Of a stretch of DNA of 64,000 bases, positions 12,542-23,661 are shown in pieces. The notes beneath the pieces are model-generated. The model saw only the letters and a list, made by a program, of their open reading frames with translations, was not told the DNA's origin and made no database searches. Position 1 is the first letter of the stretch. Every line of letters starts with the position of its first letter. Position numbers and translations under genes: made by a program. Source of the stretch: Diplodia intermedia (taxonomy: Eukaryota > Ascomycota > Dothideomycetes > Botryosphaeriales > Botryosphaeriaceae). Location: contig JAKEKT010000036.1 in NCBI GenBank assembly GCA_021495925.1, positions 124,001 to 188,000 on the forward strand. The letters run 5' to 3'.

Positions 12542-14683
12542 TTAGCGAAGCGTAATAGTCTTCACGACAGGATCAGCATCCCTCCACATACTCGAATCGA
12601 TCTGTGCGATTCCTACCCTTTCTGCAATTTCCCCGAACCATTCGATAACCAAGCAGTTCAAGATTGGGATATGGCTTACATAGTCCGGATCGACGATACT
12701 GGATAACCAAGAATTCCTGTGAACATCGACGCCCTCCCGTACGTTGACAGACGAAATTGCGATGAGTTCGAGGTCTGTGTGAGCTCGTATCGCTTCCAAC
12801 CCCACGCCCCATAGGACCCCTCGCTTGGATTCGCAACTATTTTTAGGCGAGATTTTCGACGAGGGAGGCGGCAATTCAGGGTCAAAATAGGAGCCAGTTG
12901 GATATTGATAGTACGCAAACGATTTGACTTTGACTGACTCGGCGCTAAAGCGCAGCCAAGCTACGGATGAGTAGAGAATCGGATCCTCGATTCCTAGAAC
13001 ATGGCTTCCTGGCCGAGAAAGGACGTCTACTGGCATTTCTGTTTCGATATTGAGCTTGTTGGAGAATGCAACCAGGTCCTGGAAGTGGTACTCCAGGTGC
13101 GCAACAAAACCCATGAAGAATGGGTATAACCAGCGAATCGCTGTTTTCCATCCAATCCAGGACCAGGTAGGAAATAAGTCACAACGACTTCGACTGGTAA
13201 CCACATCAGTTGCTTTGCGTTTTGTTGGTGTTGGTGTTGAAGGGATCCAAAGCAGCGCCATGCCAAATGTGATCAGAGGCATTCCGAAGATGAAAGCAGT
13301 TCCATAATCTTTTTCCATGGCCGATTGCAGAGCACTGAACGCGTTCAGTATATCTGAGTCGTAGGACAGATGTCTCTTCGTGTAGAGATGCACCAGTTCA
13401 GAGTATGTCGTAAATTCTGAACGATGATCCATGTTGAAAAAAGGAGAAAATCGCAAATTCCATGAATGGTCTCTCCGTCGGCGTTCCTCATGATCGCGAT
13501 AGAAGAACCGTTTGCTCAGTTCGAAGGGTAGTGGACCAGCACGCGTGTCTAGGGGATGCGGTTCAGTGGCCGAATCAGTGGAGCAACGAAAGTAGATGCC
13601 GTTTGTGGTAAACAATAGGCATCGGGACGATAGCATGAGCTCTTGCATTGTCCATGCGCGGGAGCTGTACACAGACCCCTCAAAGTCTTCATAATTATAC
13701 CTGCCGGACATGTTTCGTTCCAATCTTAGACCATTGACTGTTTCCGAAAAGAGGGGCGCCCTGGTCCCTCTTCGAAATCCGGCGAGCGGAGAATGAGCGT
13801 TTTGTGCGCAGGCGGCGACTACTGTAAGGTACGATCGCGCGTATATCAAATGCATTCGCCGGATGCCGGTGTACTTGGCTTCAGAATCGTCCTGTACCAG
13901 GCACAGCGAGTCCACCCATAGATGGGTTTTTCCGATAGCTTTCACAAGCTCGATGGTATCGTCGATTAGAGTCGGGACCCCTGCAAGCCGCGATAATGAA
14001 CCCTCTTGTGATAGTCGAGTAAGATTGCTCTTTGTCGTTCGTAAAAACTTTGTGTTTTTGCCCCAGACGTAGCTTAGAGCGACATACTCAAAGCCTGTAT
14101 CCCCTTTGACAAGACATCTGCGGCCCACGTCGATAAGAGTCAATTGAAAAGGTCGATCTGCCTCTCCGCCGTCGTCGCGACATTTCTCGTGACCGATGCA
14201 GTCATGTGGACGTCCACTGCGAGCCGCATCACAGTCTCGGATCCAGGATCTGATACGGAGAGCAGAAAAGGTCGATGTGTCCTTTGTGCTGATGAATAGT
14301 TTCTCAATACCTAATGATGGCCGCTGGGAGAGCGAAAACCGAGCAAACCGCATGCCTTGGTTGCAATGAGTATCCTGGTAAGAAAGGTGCACTTTGAATT
14401 CTCTGTAGACATCATGCGTGAGATAGACATGACCGGTTTCTCCCAAATCCTCATAAACAGGCACCATGGCAACGATCTCGACCATAAATTGGCAGAAAGG
14501 GCAGTCGAGCCTGGCCGAAACCTCGTTTAGCGTGCCATGGAATGTGGGATTCTTGTACCGAAGGTTCCAGTAAGGATCATCGTCGAATACAGGGTTCATG
14601 AAATAAATTCGACATTGTGAGCAAACGTTGCTCGGTTTAGGACGCCCATTTCTCCTGCGAGAGAAGATATCGCGCAGGTCCAT
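12542..14683 (-). CDS. HET-domain (heterokaryon incompatibility) protein
   Basis: 713-residue protein with a HET domain, the fungal module that triggers cell death on non-self recognition. HET hallmarks are clear: YVALSYVWG (about 199-207), LIDDTIELVKAIG, LWVDSLCLVQDD (about 255-266), then IYARSYLTVVAA and a SPLAGFRRGTR segment. Upstream are paired cysteines CSQC (21, 24) and CPFC (61, 64), as often seen before HET domains and possibly zinc-binding. The long C-terminal half has no motif I can name. The start is the ATG at 14683 (MDLRDIFSRRR). The frame is open for 59 more codons upstream but begins only at a TTG and contains a GTAAGT...AG-like segment, so it is probably leader with a 5' UTR intron. 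Codon use is balanced, unlike the GC-rich housekeeping-type neighbours. Confidence 0.92.
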   Translation of the reverse strand: MDLRDIFSRRRNGRPKPSNVCSQCRIYFMNPVFDDDPYWNLRYKNPTFHGTLNEVSARLDCPFCQFMVEIVAMVPVYEDLGETGHVYLTHDVYREFKVHLSYQDTHCNQGMRFARFSLSQRPSLGIEKLFISTKDTSTFSALRIRSWIRDCDAARSGRPHDCIGHEKCRDDGGEADRPFQLTLIDVGRRCLVKGDTGFEYVALSYVWGKNTKFLRTTKSNLTRLSQEGSLSRLAGVPTLIDDTIELVKAIGKTHLWVDSLCLVQDDSEAKYTGIRRMHLIYARSYLTVVAACAQNAHSPLAGFRRGTRAPLFSETVNGLRLERNMSGRYNYEDFEGSVYSSRAWTMQELMLSSRCLLFTTNGIYFRCSTDSATEPHPLDTRAGPLPFELSKRFFYRDHEERRRRDHSWNLRFSPFFNMDHRSEFTTYSELVHLYTKRHLSYDSDILNAFSALQSAMEKDYGTAFIFGMPLITFGMALLWIPSTPTPTKRKATDVVTSRSRCDLFPTWSWIGWKTAIRWLYPFFMGFVAHLEYHFQDLVAFSNKLNIETEMPVDVLSRPGSHVLGIEDPILYSSVAWLRFSAESVKVKSFAYYQYPTGSYFDPELPPPSSKISPKNSCESKRGVLWGVGLEAIRAHTDLELIAISSVNVREGVDVHRNSWLSSIVDPDYVSHIPILNCLVIEWFGEIAERVGIAQIDSSMWRDADPVVKTITLR

Positions 14684-15181
14684 CTCATTTGGCCTATCTG
14701 CGGTATAAGCTTTCTGGAAATTAGAGGAGCTGTTTAGGTACTTACAGTTGTCAGGTGGAGTAAAATTCGTTCCTTCAGCACCAGTGGCATGGAAAGAGGC
14801 GTGCTGAACGTCTTGATACTGCTGTACGTGGAAAGAAATGATAAGGCGGCTCTGGAGCAAAGCTTGAGCCGTCTAGTGCAAGATCAAATACCACAGAGAT
14901 TTCATATGGTTTTGCCAACACTTGCTCGAGTTTTAGGCGTGAGTGTCGAGAGTGGAAGAACGGCGGGGTTGTTGAATGACCAAGGCTGATATTGCTGCCT
15001 ACTGGCGTTACACAGCATGGTGTAAGGCGTCCAGAGGCGGAGTTCCGAAGTAGCAATACTAGAGGAGTTTCGCTTGTGCGCCTTGCGTTGTCAGAATGAT
15101 TCCAGCCATGGCGCTTTCACAAACGATTACAGCCCGGAGCGTGATCGAAAGCGAACATTGTATACACATATACACAAACCC
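14684..15181. other. Short intergenic, HET promoter and dehydrogenase 3' flank
   Basis: A GTAAGT...CTAAT...CAG pattern on the minus strand between about 14714 and 14755 suggests a 5' UTR intron of the HET gene. Nothing else is supported. Confidence 0.4.
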
Positions 15182-16321
15182 TCAAACCAATCGATTCGCC
15201 AGCTCCTCGCCATCCAGCCACCTCCTCACATTCCTCGCCGTCTCCCTCCACCAAACATCCATCGTCTCCTCAAACATATACCCCGTATGCGGCGTCAACA
15301 CCACCTGCGCCCTGCCCCCCTCCCCCCACCTCTCCGTCCGCCACCGACTCCCCACCCCAAGCGGCTCCTCCCAAAAAACATCCAGCCCCGCCCCCCTAAT
15401 CCGGCCCCCCACAAGACACTCCCACAACGCCTCCTCATCCACCAACCCGCCGCGGGCCGTATTCACCAACACGGCCCCCCTCTTCATCGCGCCCAACTCC
15501 TCCCTCCCCACCATCCCCCTCGACCGCTCCGACAGCACGTAATGCAAACTCACCACGTCCCCCCGCGCACACGCCTCCACCTTACTCCCCACGACCTCGA
15601 ACGCGCCCCGCGGCAACCCGGCTTCCGCCGCCCGCGCGTCCGCCGCGTCTTGCGTCAGCGACGCGCTCCACGCCACGACCCGCATCCCGAACCCCAGCAC
15701 CGCGACGCGCGCGGCGGCGGCGCCGAGTTTGCCCAGGCCGAGCGCTGCGAACGTCTTGCCGGCGAGGAAGACGTTGAGGGGGGCGGCGTGCGGCGGCTGC
15801 CACGACGACGGCGGCGACGACGACGACGGCGACGACGGTCCCGATGACGGTCCCGGGTTCTTCAGCGCGGCGTCGTCGCGCGCGACGTTGTTGGTCAGCG
15901 CGAGCACGAGCGCCCACGCGTGCTGCGTCGTCTTGCTGAACCCCCTGGGCGGCGCGGCGCCGTCGGGGCCGGGGACGTCGGATGGCGTGCCGGCGACGGG
16001 GATGGCGCGGGCGGCGCAGGCGGGGAGGGCGAGGGCGGCGTTGCGGGTCCCCGTCGTGAGGAGCAGGCGGAGGTTGGGGAGGGAGTGGATGACGCCGGCG
16101 GGGAGGGGCGTGCGTTCGCGCATGGTGGAGATGATGGTGTAGGGGTGCAGGCGCGCGATGAGGGCGTCGGTCGCGCTCGGTGGGAGGGTGTCGGTGTAGG
16201 TGTCGATTTGGAGCTCGGTGGGGGCGAAGGAGGTGAAGTGGGGGGTGGAGAGGTGTTGGTAGTCGTCCAGGATGGCCATTTTGATGGGTTTGGGGGGCGT
16301 TTGTGGTGTTGTGGAAGCCAT
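15182..16321 (-). CDS. D-isomer-specific 2-hydroxyacid dehydrogenase, NAD-binding
   Basis: Reduces 2-oxo acids to D-2-hydroxy acids or the reverse; the substrate is not predictable here. Single exon, 379 residues. The Rossmann motif GLGKLG is at 195-200. Catalytic Arg290 (NTARGG), Glu319 (DVFWEEP) and His345 (LTPHTGYM) are all in the family order. A Ser/Pro-rich insertion (about 157-176) just before the nucleotide-binding domain is not usual for the family. I chose the ATG at 16321 (context ACCAACATGGC). An in-frame ATG at 16459 would add 46 residues with no Asp or Glu and many Arg/His/Lys/Ser, resembling a mitochondrial presequence. The coding strand is C-rich upstream and G-rich over the last 450 nt. 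Confidence 0.92.
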   Translation of the reverse strand: MASTTPQTPPKPIKMAILDDYQHLSTPHFTSFAPTELQIDTYTDTLPPSATDALIARLHPYTIISTMRERTPLPAGVIHSLPNLRLLLTTGTRNAALALPACAARAIPVAGTPSDVPGPDGAAPPRGFSKTTQHAWALVLALTNNVARDDAALKNPGPSSGPSSPSSSSPPSSWQPPHAAPLNVFLAGKTFAALGLGKLGAAAARVAVLGFGMRVVAWSASLTQDAADARAAEAGLPRGAFEVVGSKVEACARGDVVSLHYVLSERSRGMVGREELGAMKRGAVLVNTARGGLVDEEALWECLVGGRIRGAGLDVFWEEPLGVGSRWRTERWGEGGRAQVVLTPHTGYMFEETMDVWWRETARNVRRWLDGEELANRLV

Positions 16322-17306
16322 GTTGGTGGGTGGGTGAAGATGGTGGTTTGAGCTTTTGATGCGGGAGACGGGTGTGGCGGTTCTCCAGAGGCGTGTCTTT
16401 GGATGGAGAGATTGACGCGGTTGAAGGAAATGGCGAGTGTGGTGAACTATTAATTGCATCCGTGGGCGTTGGATGAAGGGTTGAAGTTGAGATAGAAAAA
16501 TAGTACACTGGCTGTGATCACGTCAAATGGCGGGGCACAGCGGCAATCGGAGGTGGGATGCGTAATGCGGGGCAGGAAAGCGGGAAAGAGAATAGCCATC
16601 GGCTCAACCCATTGCCGAGCCGTCATCGTTCGTAGCATAGGTAGCATCATTGCTGATCCAACTAAATTCCCAGGTTGAATTCACATGCCACTTGTTTAAT
16701 TTTGAATATGAGTACATCGAAATTCATGCAATCATACCACCTTATCACTACCCGGAGTTGGCGCTTCGACATGCCTGCTCAACAGACCCTTTCCCAATGC
16801 ACTGGTCCTCTGATGGTAACTAAAGGTATACATCGATAGTATCTTTCTGCAACATCGCTAATGTCTCGTGTGGAACTTCTACCGAACCCAGATGCATTAC
16901 CAAGAGCCTTCTAGCCGTCATCGCGCATGCTTTCTCCGGGTAATTTCGCGAGCTGTCCCCCCGTAGACTCCGCAGCCTCCATGAATAATAGTAACCTCAT
17001 CAAGGCTGCGAGCAGGTATAGAATAATTACAAGTTCGGAGGGGAAAAAGCAAAAGAAGTACATTGCATGCCGTCTCAAAAAGTACCACGTAGGACCAACA
17101 CCAACATTTCCCGTCTAGGCAACCACGACACCGCAACTAAGTCATCGACCATGCCCGAAACAGTTACCGCGGGAAGGCACCATTCCAACGCTAAACTAAA
17201 GCCTCGCCCCCAAAACTGACGTTATATATAAGCTGAAAATGGGGCCGACTTCACACATCCCAATCAACTCTCCGACATCAAAAAAAAAAACCAATCAACA
17301 CATATC
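16322..17306. promoter_or_regulatory. Divergent promoter region, dehydrogenase / 1743-aa gene
   Basis: About 1 kb between head-to-head genes. A TATA-like element lies near its right end (separate entry), as does a poly-A stretch just before the ATG at 17307. No other site is called. Confidence 0.5.
17223..17231 (+). promoter_or_regulatory. TATA box of the 17307 gene
   Basis: TATATATAA lies 76 nt upstream of the ATG at 17307, a fitting distance for a short fungal 5' UTR. Confidence 0.55.
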
Positions 17307-20300
17307 ATGGCATCCGTCGAGTCCCTCCTCCCATACGCCAAAATCCGCCACTCCACCCCCCGCGAGCTCGTCTCGCTCTTCCGCACCGCTTCCTCCCCTG
17401 CAGACGTCGACGACACCACCGCCACCACCATCACCCACCACCTCATCGCCGGCGTCGCCCACGGCTCCATCCACCCGGACGCCTTCACCATCTGGCTGCA
17501 GCTCGCCAAAACGCCCTCGGCCATCGCGCTCGCCCTCACGCAAAACGCGTCAGCCGCCATCCGCCGCGCCGGCATCAAGCAGCTCGGCAAGAGCCTCGCG
17601 TCGTCGTCGTGGAGGGAGACGTGGGACGGCCTCGGCGGCGCCGAGGGCGTCGCGCGTGTCGTCGGCGAGTGCCTCTCCGTGCGCGAGGTGGCCGAGTTCG
17701 CGCGCACGGTGGGCAGGTGCGGAGGGGGCGAAGAGGAGAGGAGGGGGGAGGTGGCGGCGCTGGTGGTGGCGCTGGGGGGGTTGGATGGATGCGCCCGCGC
17801 TCGCGCGCCTCACTCCTCGTCTTCTGACGGCGGTGGCGGCGATGGTGGAGACGGTGGTGGTGGAGACGACCACCACCGTCCGCTCTCCCGCGCCCTCGCG
17901 CCCCTCGCCCAAGCCTGCCCCGCCGCTTTCGTCGAGGACGCCCTGGCGCGGGGTCTATCGACGACGACGTCGGCGGGCGATGTCGACGCCGACGACGCCG
18001 GCACCGCCGCCGTCATCCTCTCGCAACTAACCGCCAACGGCCCGGGCGGCGGCGCTCGAGGCATCATCATCCAGCGCCACCCCGCCGCCGTGCAAGCCGC
18101 GCTCCACCGCGCCCTGTTCGACATCGATCCCGACAACAACGACAACAGCACCGCTACCTCTCGCCGCCGCCGCCGCGCCATCGACGCCGCCATCCGCCCC
18201 GCCCTCCTCGCGCTCCTCCACGGCGCCGTCCACGCACCCGGCGGCAACAACAACGACGAAGCGCCGCCCAACTTCTCACCCTCGATGCAGTTCTCCCTCA
18301 GCGTCCTGCGCGCGCTAGCGCAAGCGATCACGCAGCAGCGGCCCCACGCCTTCCCGGCCTCGCTGTTCGTCTCAGACCTCGTCGAGCCGTTGCTGCGGCG
18401 GTGCCGGCGGCGGCGACACGCCGCGACGACGGCGCAGGTCCGCGAGATCGTGGGCCTGGCGGCGGCGTGTCTGGCGGCGTGGCCCGAGGCGGCGGGGGCG
18501 CGGGTGGAGCTGGATCGGGTGTGGGGGCGGCACGGGCGGAGGGGGGAGAGGAGGTTGTTGGTGCATTGGACGGCGCGGTTGTGGGCGCGGGGGGATGCGG
18601 GAGGAGGGGGGTTCGAGGGGCCGTTGAGGGCGCTGGTGAGGGCGGCGGTTGTGGGGGTGGTTGTGGGGCCGGGGCCGTGGCGGCGGAGGAGGGAGAGGGA
18701 TGTGGCGGCGTTTTTGCTCGAGGGCGTCGAGAGGGGCCCCGCGCGGTATGCGTGGCTCAGGCTGTGCTTGGAGGAGGCGGGGTGGGGCGACTTGGACGAT
18801 GATGGCGACCTGGAGCGCATGCGGGGTCTGGGTTGGGACCGCGGCCCGTTTTTGTGGTTGGATCCTGCGCAGGCGTTGGCGTTGTTCGATCGGCTGCAAG
18901 GGTGTGGTGGGATTGCTTGGGGGGATGCGGATGAGGTTGATCATCTGAGGAGAGATCTCTTGGAGCGGAAGGGAGACGCGGAACAGGTCGTCGGCCTTGC
19001 GACGAAGCGTGAGTCTAGTCCGAGTCCCTGGGGTTGCGGAACTAACGGTTGCAGGAATGGACGAGTTCAAACAGAAGGCTGTGTCCAGCAAACAGCAGCC
19101 GGATCGGGCGGCTCATGCCAGAGATGCGTTGCGGTGGGCTTTTCTCAGTGGATCGCTGGGAGTGTTCAAAGACGCTATTCTGTGGAGTCGTCGCTACATT
19201 CGAGACCCGGTATGTCCTTGTTCGAGGACCATGTTCGTGTTATGACTATCGCTGACTTCCTCATAGCTCACAGTACGAGAGATTTATGATTACAACATCT
19301 TCGAAGCTAAACATCTCCTGGTTGGGAGTCCTGGAGATCTGCAAAGCGAAGCAACCACCATGGAAGCACTCCGGAACAGAGTCGTCGAGGCTAACGATGT
19401 TCTCTGGACTCTCCTCGAGACGATAGTGATGGCAATGCGGGAACCGGCTGCCGTCGAAGGCACTCCGAACCCTACTCGCAATCTCTGCCACGACGTCATC
19501 AGGCTACGGTGGCAGAAGTTCTCCGTAGCACTGAAGAAGACGGGTCGCTTTTCCGAGGATGACATCTATGCCATCGTCTGGGAAGACACACTTGCACTTC
19601 TGGTCAAAGCGGAAAAGGCCTTCCTCCAGCCCGGCCCCGATCGTTTCGCGTCAGAAGATAGGAAAGGCGTTCTGGGTTACTCGACCACCGTTGACGTCGA
19701 GAATGCCGGGCCTGCGACCTATCGCTTCTTTGACGAATTTGCCAAAGCCCGGGATGAGATTTGGCGAGATTTCCGGTTACGGTCCCTACCAGCTACAACC
19801 CTGCTTCCCGAGCCGTATCCTCGTGGTCTTGCAATCCAAGAACTGACGAGTAGTTTCCGGATGAGAGCATCGGCACCTGAGGACTTGACTCCGTACATCG
19901 CATCACGGGCTCACGCAGTTCTATTCATGGACCCCGCTGTTGCCCTCGCTCCCTACCCGGATGACGAAGACATGCAAACGGCGATCGAAGGCTTCGCAGA
20001 CTGCTACCTGGAGGCTCTGGAAATCTTCGTTCCGAAATCCCTTGACCAACAGGAGAAAAAGAGACGTATAGACAAAGCTTGGGCGCACGCAGTAGGCCCG
20101 TTGAGCCAAGACAGGATGTCTTTGCCAGAGGCATTCCGATACTGGAGAGGTGGAACCCTGTCTGAACGGTTCGAATTCTGGCCGAAGGAAGACGCGAATG
20201 CGCCTCAAGAGCTGGACTTGCCAAAGCACGACCCAAGAATACCGCGGGTCGAGAATCGATCGGAGATTCTGGAATGGGATCCGCTCCCGCCCGCTGTGGC

Positions 20301-22641
20301 ACCTGTCAAGGAAAGGAGGCTTGATCTGGTGTACATTGATATTGCGAAGAGCATACACATTCCCTACCTCGGATCTGTCAAAATACTTTCAGAAGACCAC
20401 CACCCGACTGTACCAGGGATACCTTCAGACCGGCTGTACACCACTCTGGGAAAGGACACGGCCGTGGAGTTTGAGTCGCGTGCCATGTCGGCGCTTCTCT
20501 TCCTCGACACCAAGAACGGTACAGATCGAATGGTCCTGGAATCACCTTTCCCCTCAGCCGAAGAAGTCAGGTACCCCGCGATGCGTCTCGACAGTAAATT
20601 CCTCCAAAAAGGCAAGAAGGACATCCACTGGGCCTTTAGGATCCTCAAGTCCCATTCACTGACCCTACCACCCCTCCTCCTCTTCCGCCTGGCGCAAAAC
20701 TCCCTCGAAGAAATCCAGCGCGCCCATGCCGGCTCAACCATCCCCTACGAGCAGGAGAAAATCACTTTTGGCCTCATCGCCCTCCTCCACGAAAGCGACA
20801 GGCCCGCCTTAGCCATCGATCTCGGCATCAACGCCATCACCAACTTCCCCGACGCCAGCTCCTGGCACCGCCAACTCCTCACCCCCACCCTCCTCCGCCG
20901 CCTCCCACCAGCCGATGCCAGCGCATGCATCACGCGCTTCGCCGACGCCATCACGACGAGCCTGCAAGCCGCGAAGCAACAGCAAAACCCCTCAGACAAT
21001 CCCTCTCCCCCCGCCCCCCGCGTCAAGATAACAACAGTCAAGCACCTCGCCCAACTCCTGCACGGCGCGACGTACATCCCGCCCGCCCTCGCCACCGAGA
21101 TCCTCACGCGCATCCTGCAGGCGGCCTCGCACCCGGACATCAGCCACGCCGTCCTCGACGCCCTGCTCAGCATGCTCACCCCATCGACCTCGACCTCGAC
21201 GTCCACCAACAACAACAACAACGCCCGCGTCCTGACCGCGCTGGAGACGCTGATCGTCGACGCCGGCTCGAGATACAGCCCAGACGCCCTACCCGCCAAG
21301 CTCGACCTCGTCCGCGGCGTGCCGCCGCTGCTCTCCGCGCTGCTGCACTGGATCAACTCGACGACGACGGCGACGACAGCGCCCACCACCACCACCACCA
21401 CCACCGTCAGCATCCTCCCCCACCTCGTCCACCACATCATCCTCCCCGCCCTCTCCCAACTGCAGTCCTCAACACTTGCATGGGCGACGCACCGCTTCGC
21501 CCCCGACCTCCCCACCACGACCCCCATCCCACCCCTCGACCCCCGCGTCTGGGGCGCCGTCTTCACCACCGTCCCACGCGCCCTCATCCCTCGCCGCGTC
21601 GTCGCCGACGCCGTGCGCTGGATGCGGTCCTGCGTCGACCCCGCGCCGGGGCTGAGAAAGGTGACCGACGACATCATCCGCGCGCGGGAGGGGGGCGGGA
21701 CCACCACCGACGACGACGACGACGAGAGGCGCTGGCTCGCACTGTTTGGCGCTGGGACGCGCGCTGTGATGGGGGTGGGGTGTGGGGGCGTGCAGTGGTT
21801 GTGTCATGGGGTGTTGCTTTCGTCGTCGTCCTCCTCGGATGAGCATCGTGGTAGCGGTAGTGGTGGCGCGAACAACGACGACGACAACGCACCCGTCACC
21901 ATCGCACTAGCCCAAGACATGGTCCTGCAGCTCGCCGACGCGCTGACGGTGTCCGCGTCGCCCGCGGCCGTGTGCGCGGAACAAGTCGGCCATTCGTGGC
22001 GCGACTGGCACGCGCTGGTCGCCCTGCTCGAGCCGCCCGCGTGGATGTGCGCCGAGGACCCCGACGCCGATGTGGAGGCTCTGGGCAATGCGTGGCGCGC
22101 GAATGTCAGGCCGCTGGTGGTGCGGCTGGTGGAGGGGGTGGAGGCGTGGCGCGCGGATGAGACGGGGATGAAGCCGAAGCCCGCGACGTTGCCGGATGTG
22201 TTTGGCGTTGGGTTGTGGTTGTTGCCGTGGCCGGGGGTTGTGGGCGAGGGGGAGGGGGAAGAGGGGTGGCGGCGTTTTGCGGATGCGGTGGCGGGGTTGG
22301 TTGGGAGGGTGGTGGGGGAGGAGGTGGTGTATCATAGGCGGTTCGAGCAGGTGAAGAGGGAGGTGGGGAAGCGCGTGAAGGGGAGGGAGGACCGCGTTTG
22401 GGTTGCGCTCAGGCTGGGATGGCTTGGGGGCGGCCCGTTTGGCGTCGTGGAGCGGTTGAGGATCGAGTTGGCGCTGGAGCTGCTGGGAGGGTTTGATGCT
22501 GAGGCGGATGGGGACTTGACGGGGAGGGTGGAGGAGATGGTTGTGGGCTGGAAGAAGGCGGATGATGAGGAGGTTAGGAGGGCGGCGTATGAGTTGGTTG
22601 AGAGGTGGGGGAAGTGTGGGAGAGGGTTTGCGGCGGTTTGA
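17307..22641 (+). CDS. Unrecognised large fungal protein (1743 aa)
   Basis: I do not recognise a domain. Three exons: 17307-19008, 19055-19209 and 19267-22641. The introns are 46 nt (branch CTAAC) and 57 nt, and the joins keep the frame (ATKR|MDEFKQK and YIRDP|LTVREIYDYN). The protein is soluble-looking and mostly helical, with Ala/Leu-rich stretches that could be HEAT/ARM-like, plus low-complexity inserts (SSSSDGGGGDGGDGGGG; runs of Thr, Asn and Arg). The central part (exon 2 and the start of exon 3, to about 20600) has ordinary composition and reads as a conserved core. The flanking parts are extremely GC-rich with long alternating C-rich and G-rich stretches on the coding strand. Start: first ATG, downstream of a TATA box. 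The tail after 22080 is strongly G-rich. Confidence 0.82.
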
Positions 22642-23661
22642 TTCTGGAGAATTGGACGGATGGGGATACATGGTTGACGATCGATGATGGAGGTGGTGGA
22701 TTGGATTGGCATCATCTATCAGGAATGACTGGATCGAGCTCAACCGCCGCTTCCAAGGCAGCAGTCAGCTCTGACCTACACTCCCTTGTAAGTCAAAGCT
22801 GCCCCGCCTTCAAACCACATGTGGGACAAGTGCGCCGCGCAGAAGACCAGCGCGGCTGGTCATGGTCTCCAGAACCGACTGCCACTCGTTCGCGAAGTCT
22901 GCAAACGCCGCAACCAATGGTGTCGTCCGCCGGATCGCCCGCGAGAATCATTGTTGATGGAGAGAGCAGGGGTGGCGGTTGCACGGGTATGGAGGATGGT
23001 GTTGATGACGGCAACAGCTCTCTATCCCCAAGATACAATAGACCATCTGAATGACAATAATAAACATCCCCACCAGTAACTTCTACAATGTCTTTCCTTT
23101 AAAAGCAATGCAAGCCCCGCATCATAAAAACCTTGATGTAAAACGATGTCCATACACGTCGAAGTACTCGGGCCCGTAGGCTTTTGAGCCACCTGCTTTT
23201 CTTAACGAAGGGTAGTACGACTCTCGGATTTTAGCATACGTATAGGGGAAAACCGCTCGTATATCGTCGGGAATTCATCACCACAGCATCCGGCTCAGCA
23301 CATACATACATACCTATCAACTCCAACACACCCGACTCCATCCATCACAGCTTCTCCGTTGCAAAAACTTTCAGATACGTACGACTCACATCACACCAAC
23401 GCTGCAACACTCGTCCCACAACTCGCTACTTACCCGGGCAAACACAATCGATCCGATCCGAAGCACCTCCATCGCCCGCACCCTGGGGCGGATTCGACAC
23501 CGATAGATCCCGATACCTGTACGTACGGTATGGTACATACAAACATACACATGCGTGTTCATATACGACCACGTACAGTGAAGCAAAAGCAAGCACGAAA
23601 GAACTATCCAACCCCTTCTCCCTCTCCCTCCCACTCTCCCGCCATCCAGCAATCTCGCTCT
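22642..23661. other. Intergenic between convergent genes
   Basis: The 3' flanks of the plus-strand 1743-aa gene and the minus-strand GT90 gene. I see no gene or RNA here. Confidence 0.55.

Noticed and set aside
14684..14860. 59-residue extension of the HET protein
   Set aside because: It starts at TTG and contains splice-like signals, so it is better explained as a 5' leader.
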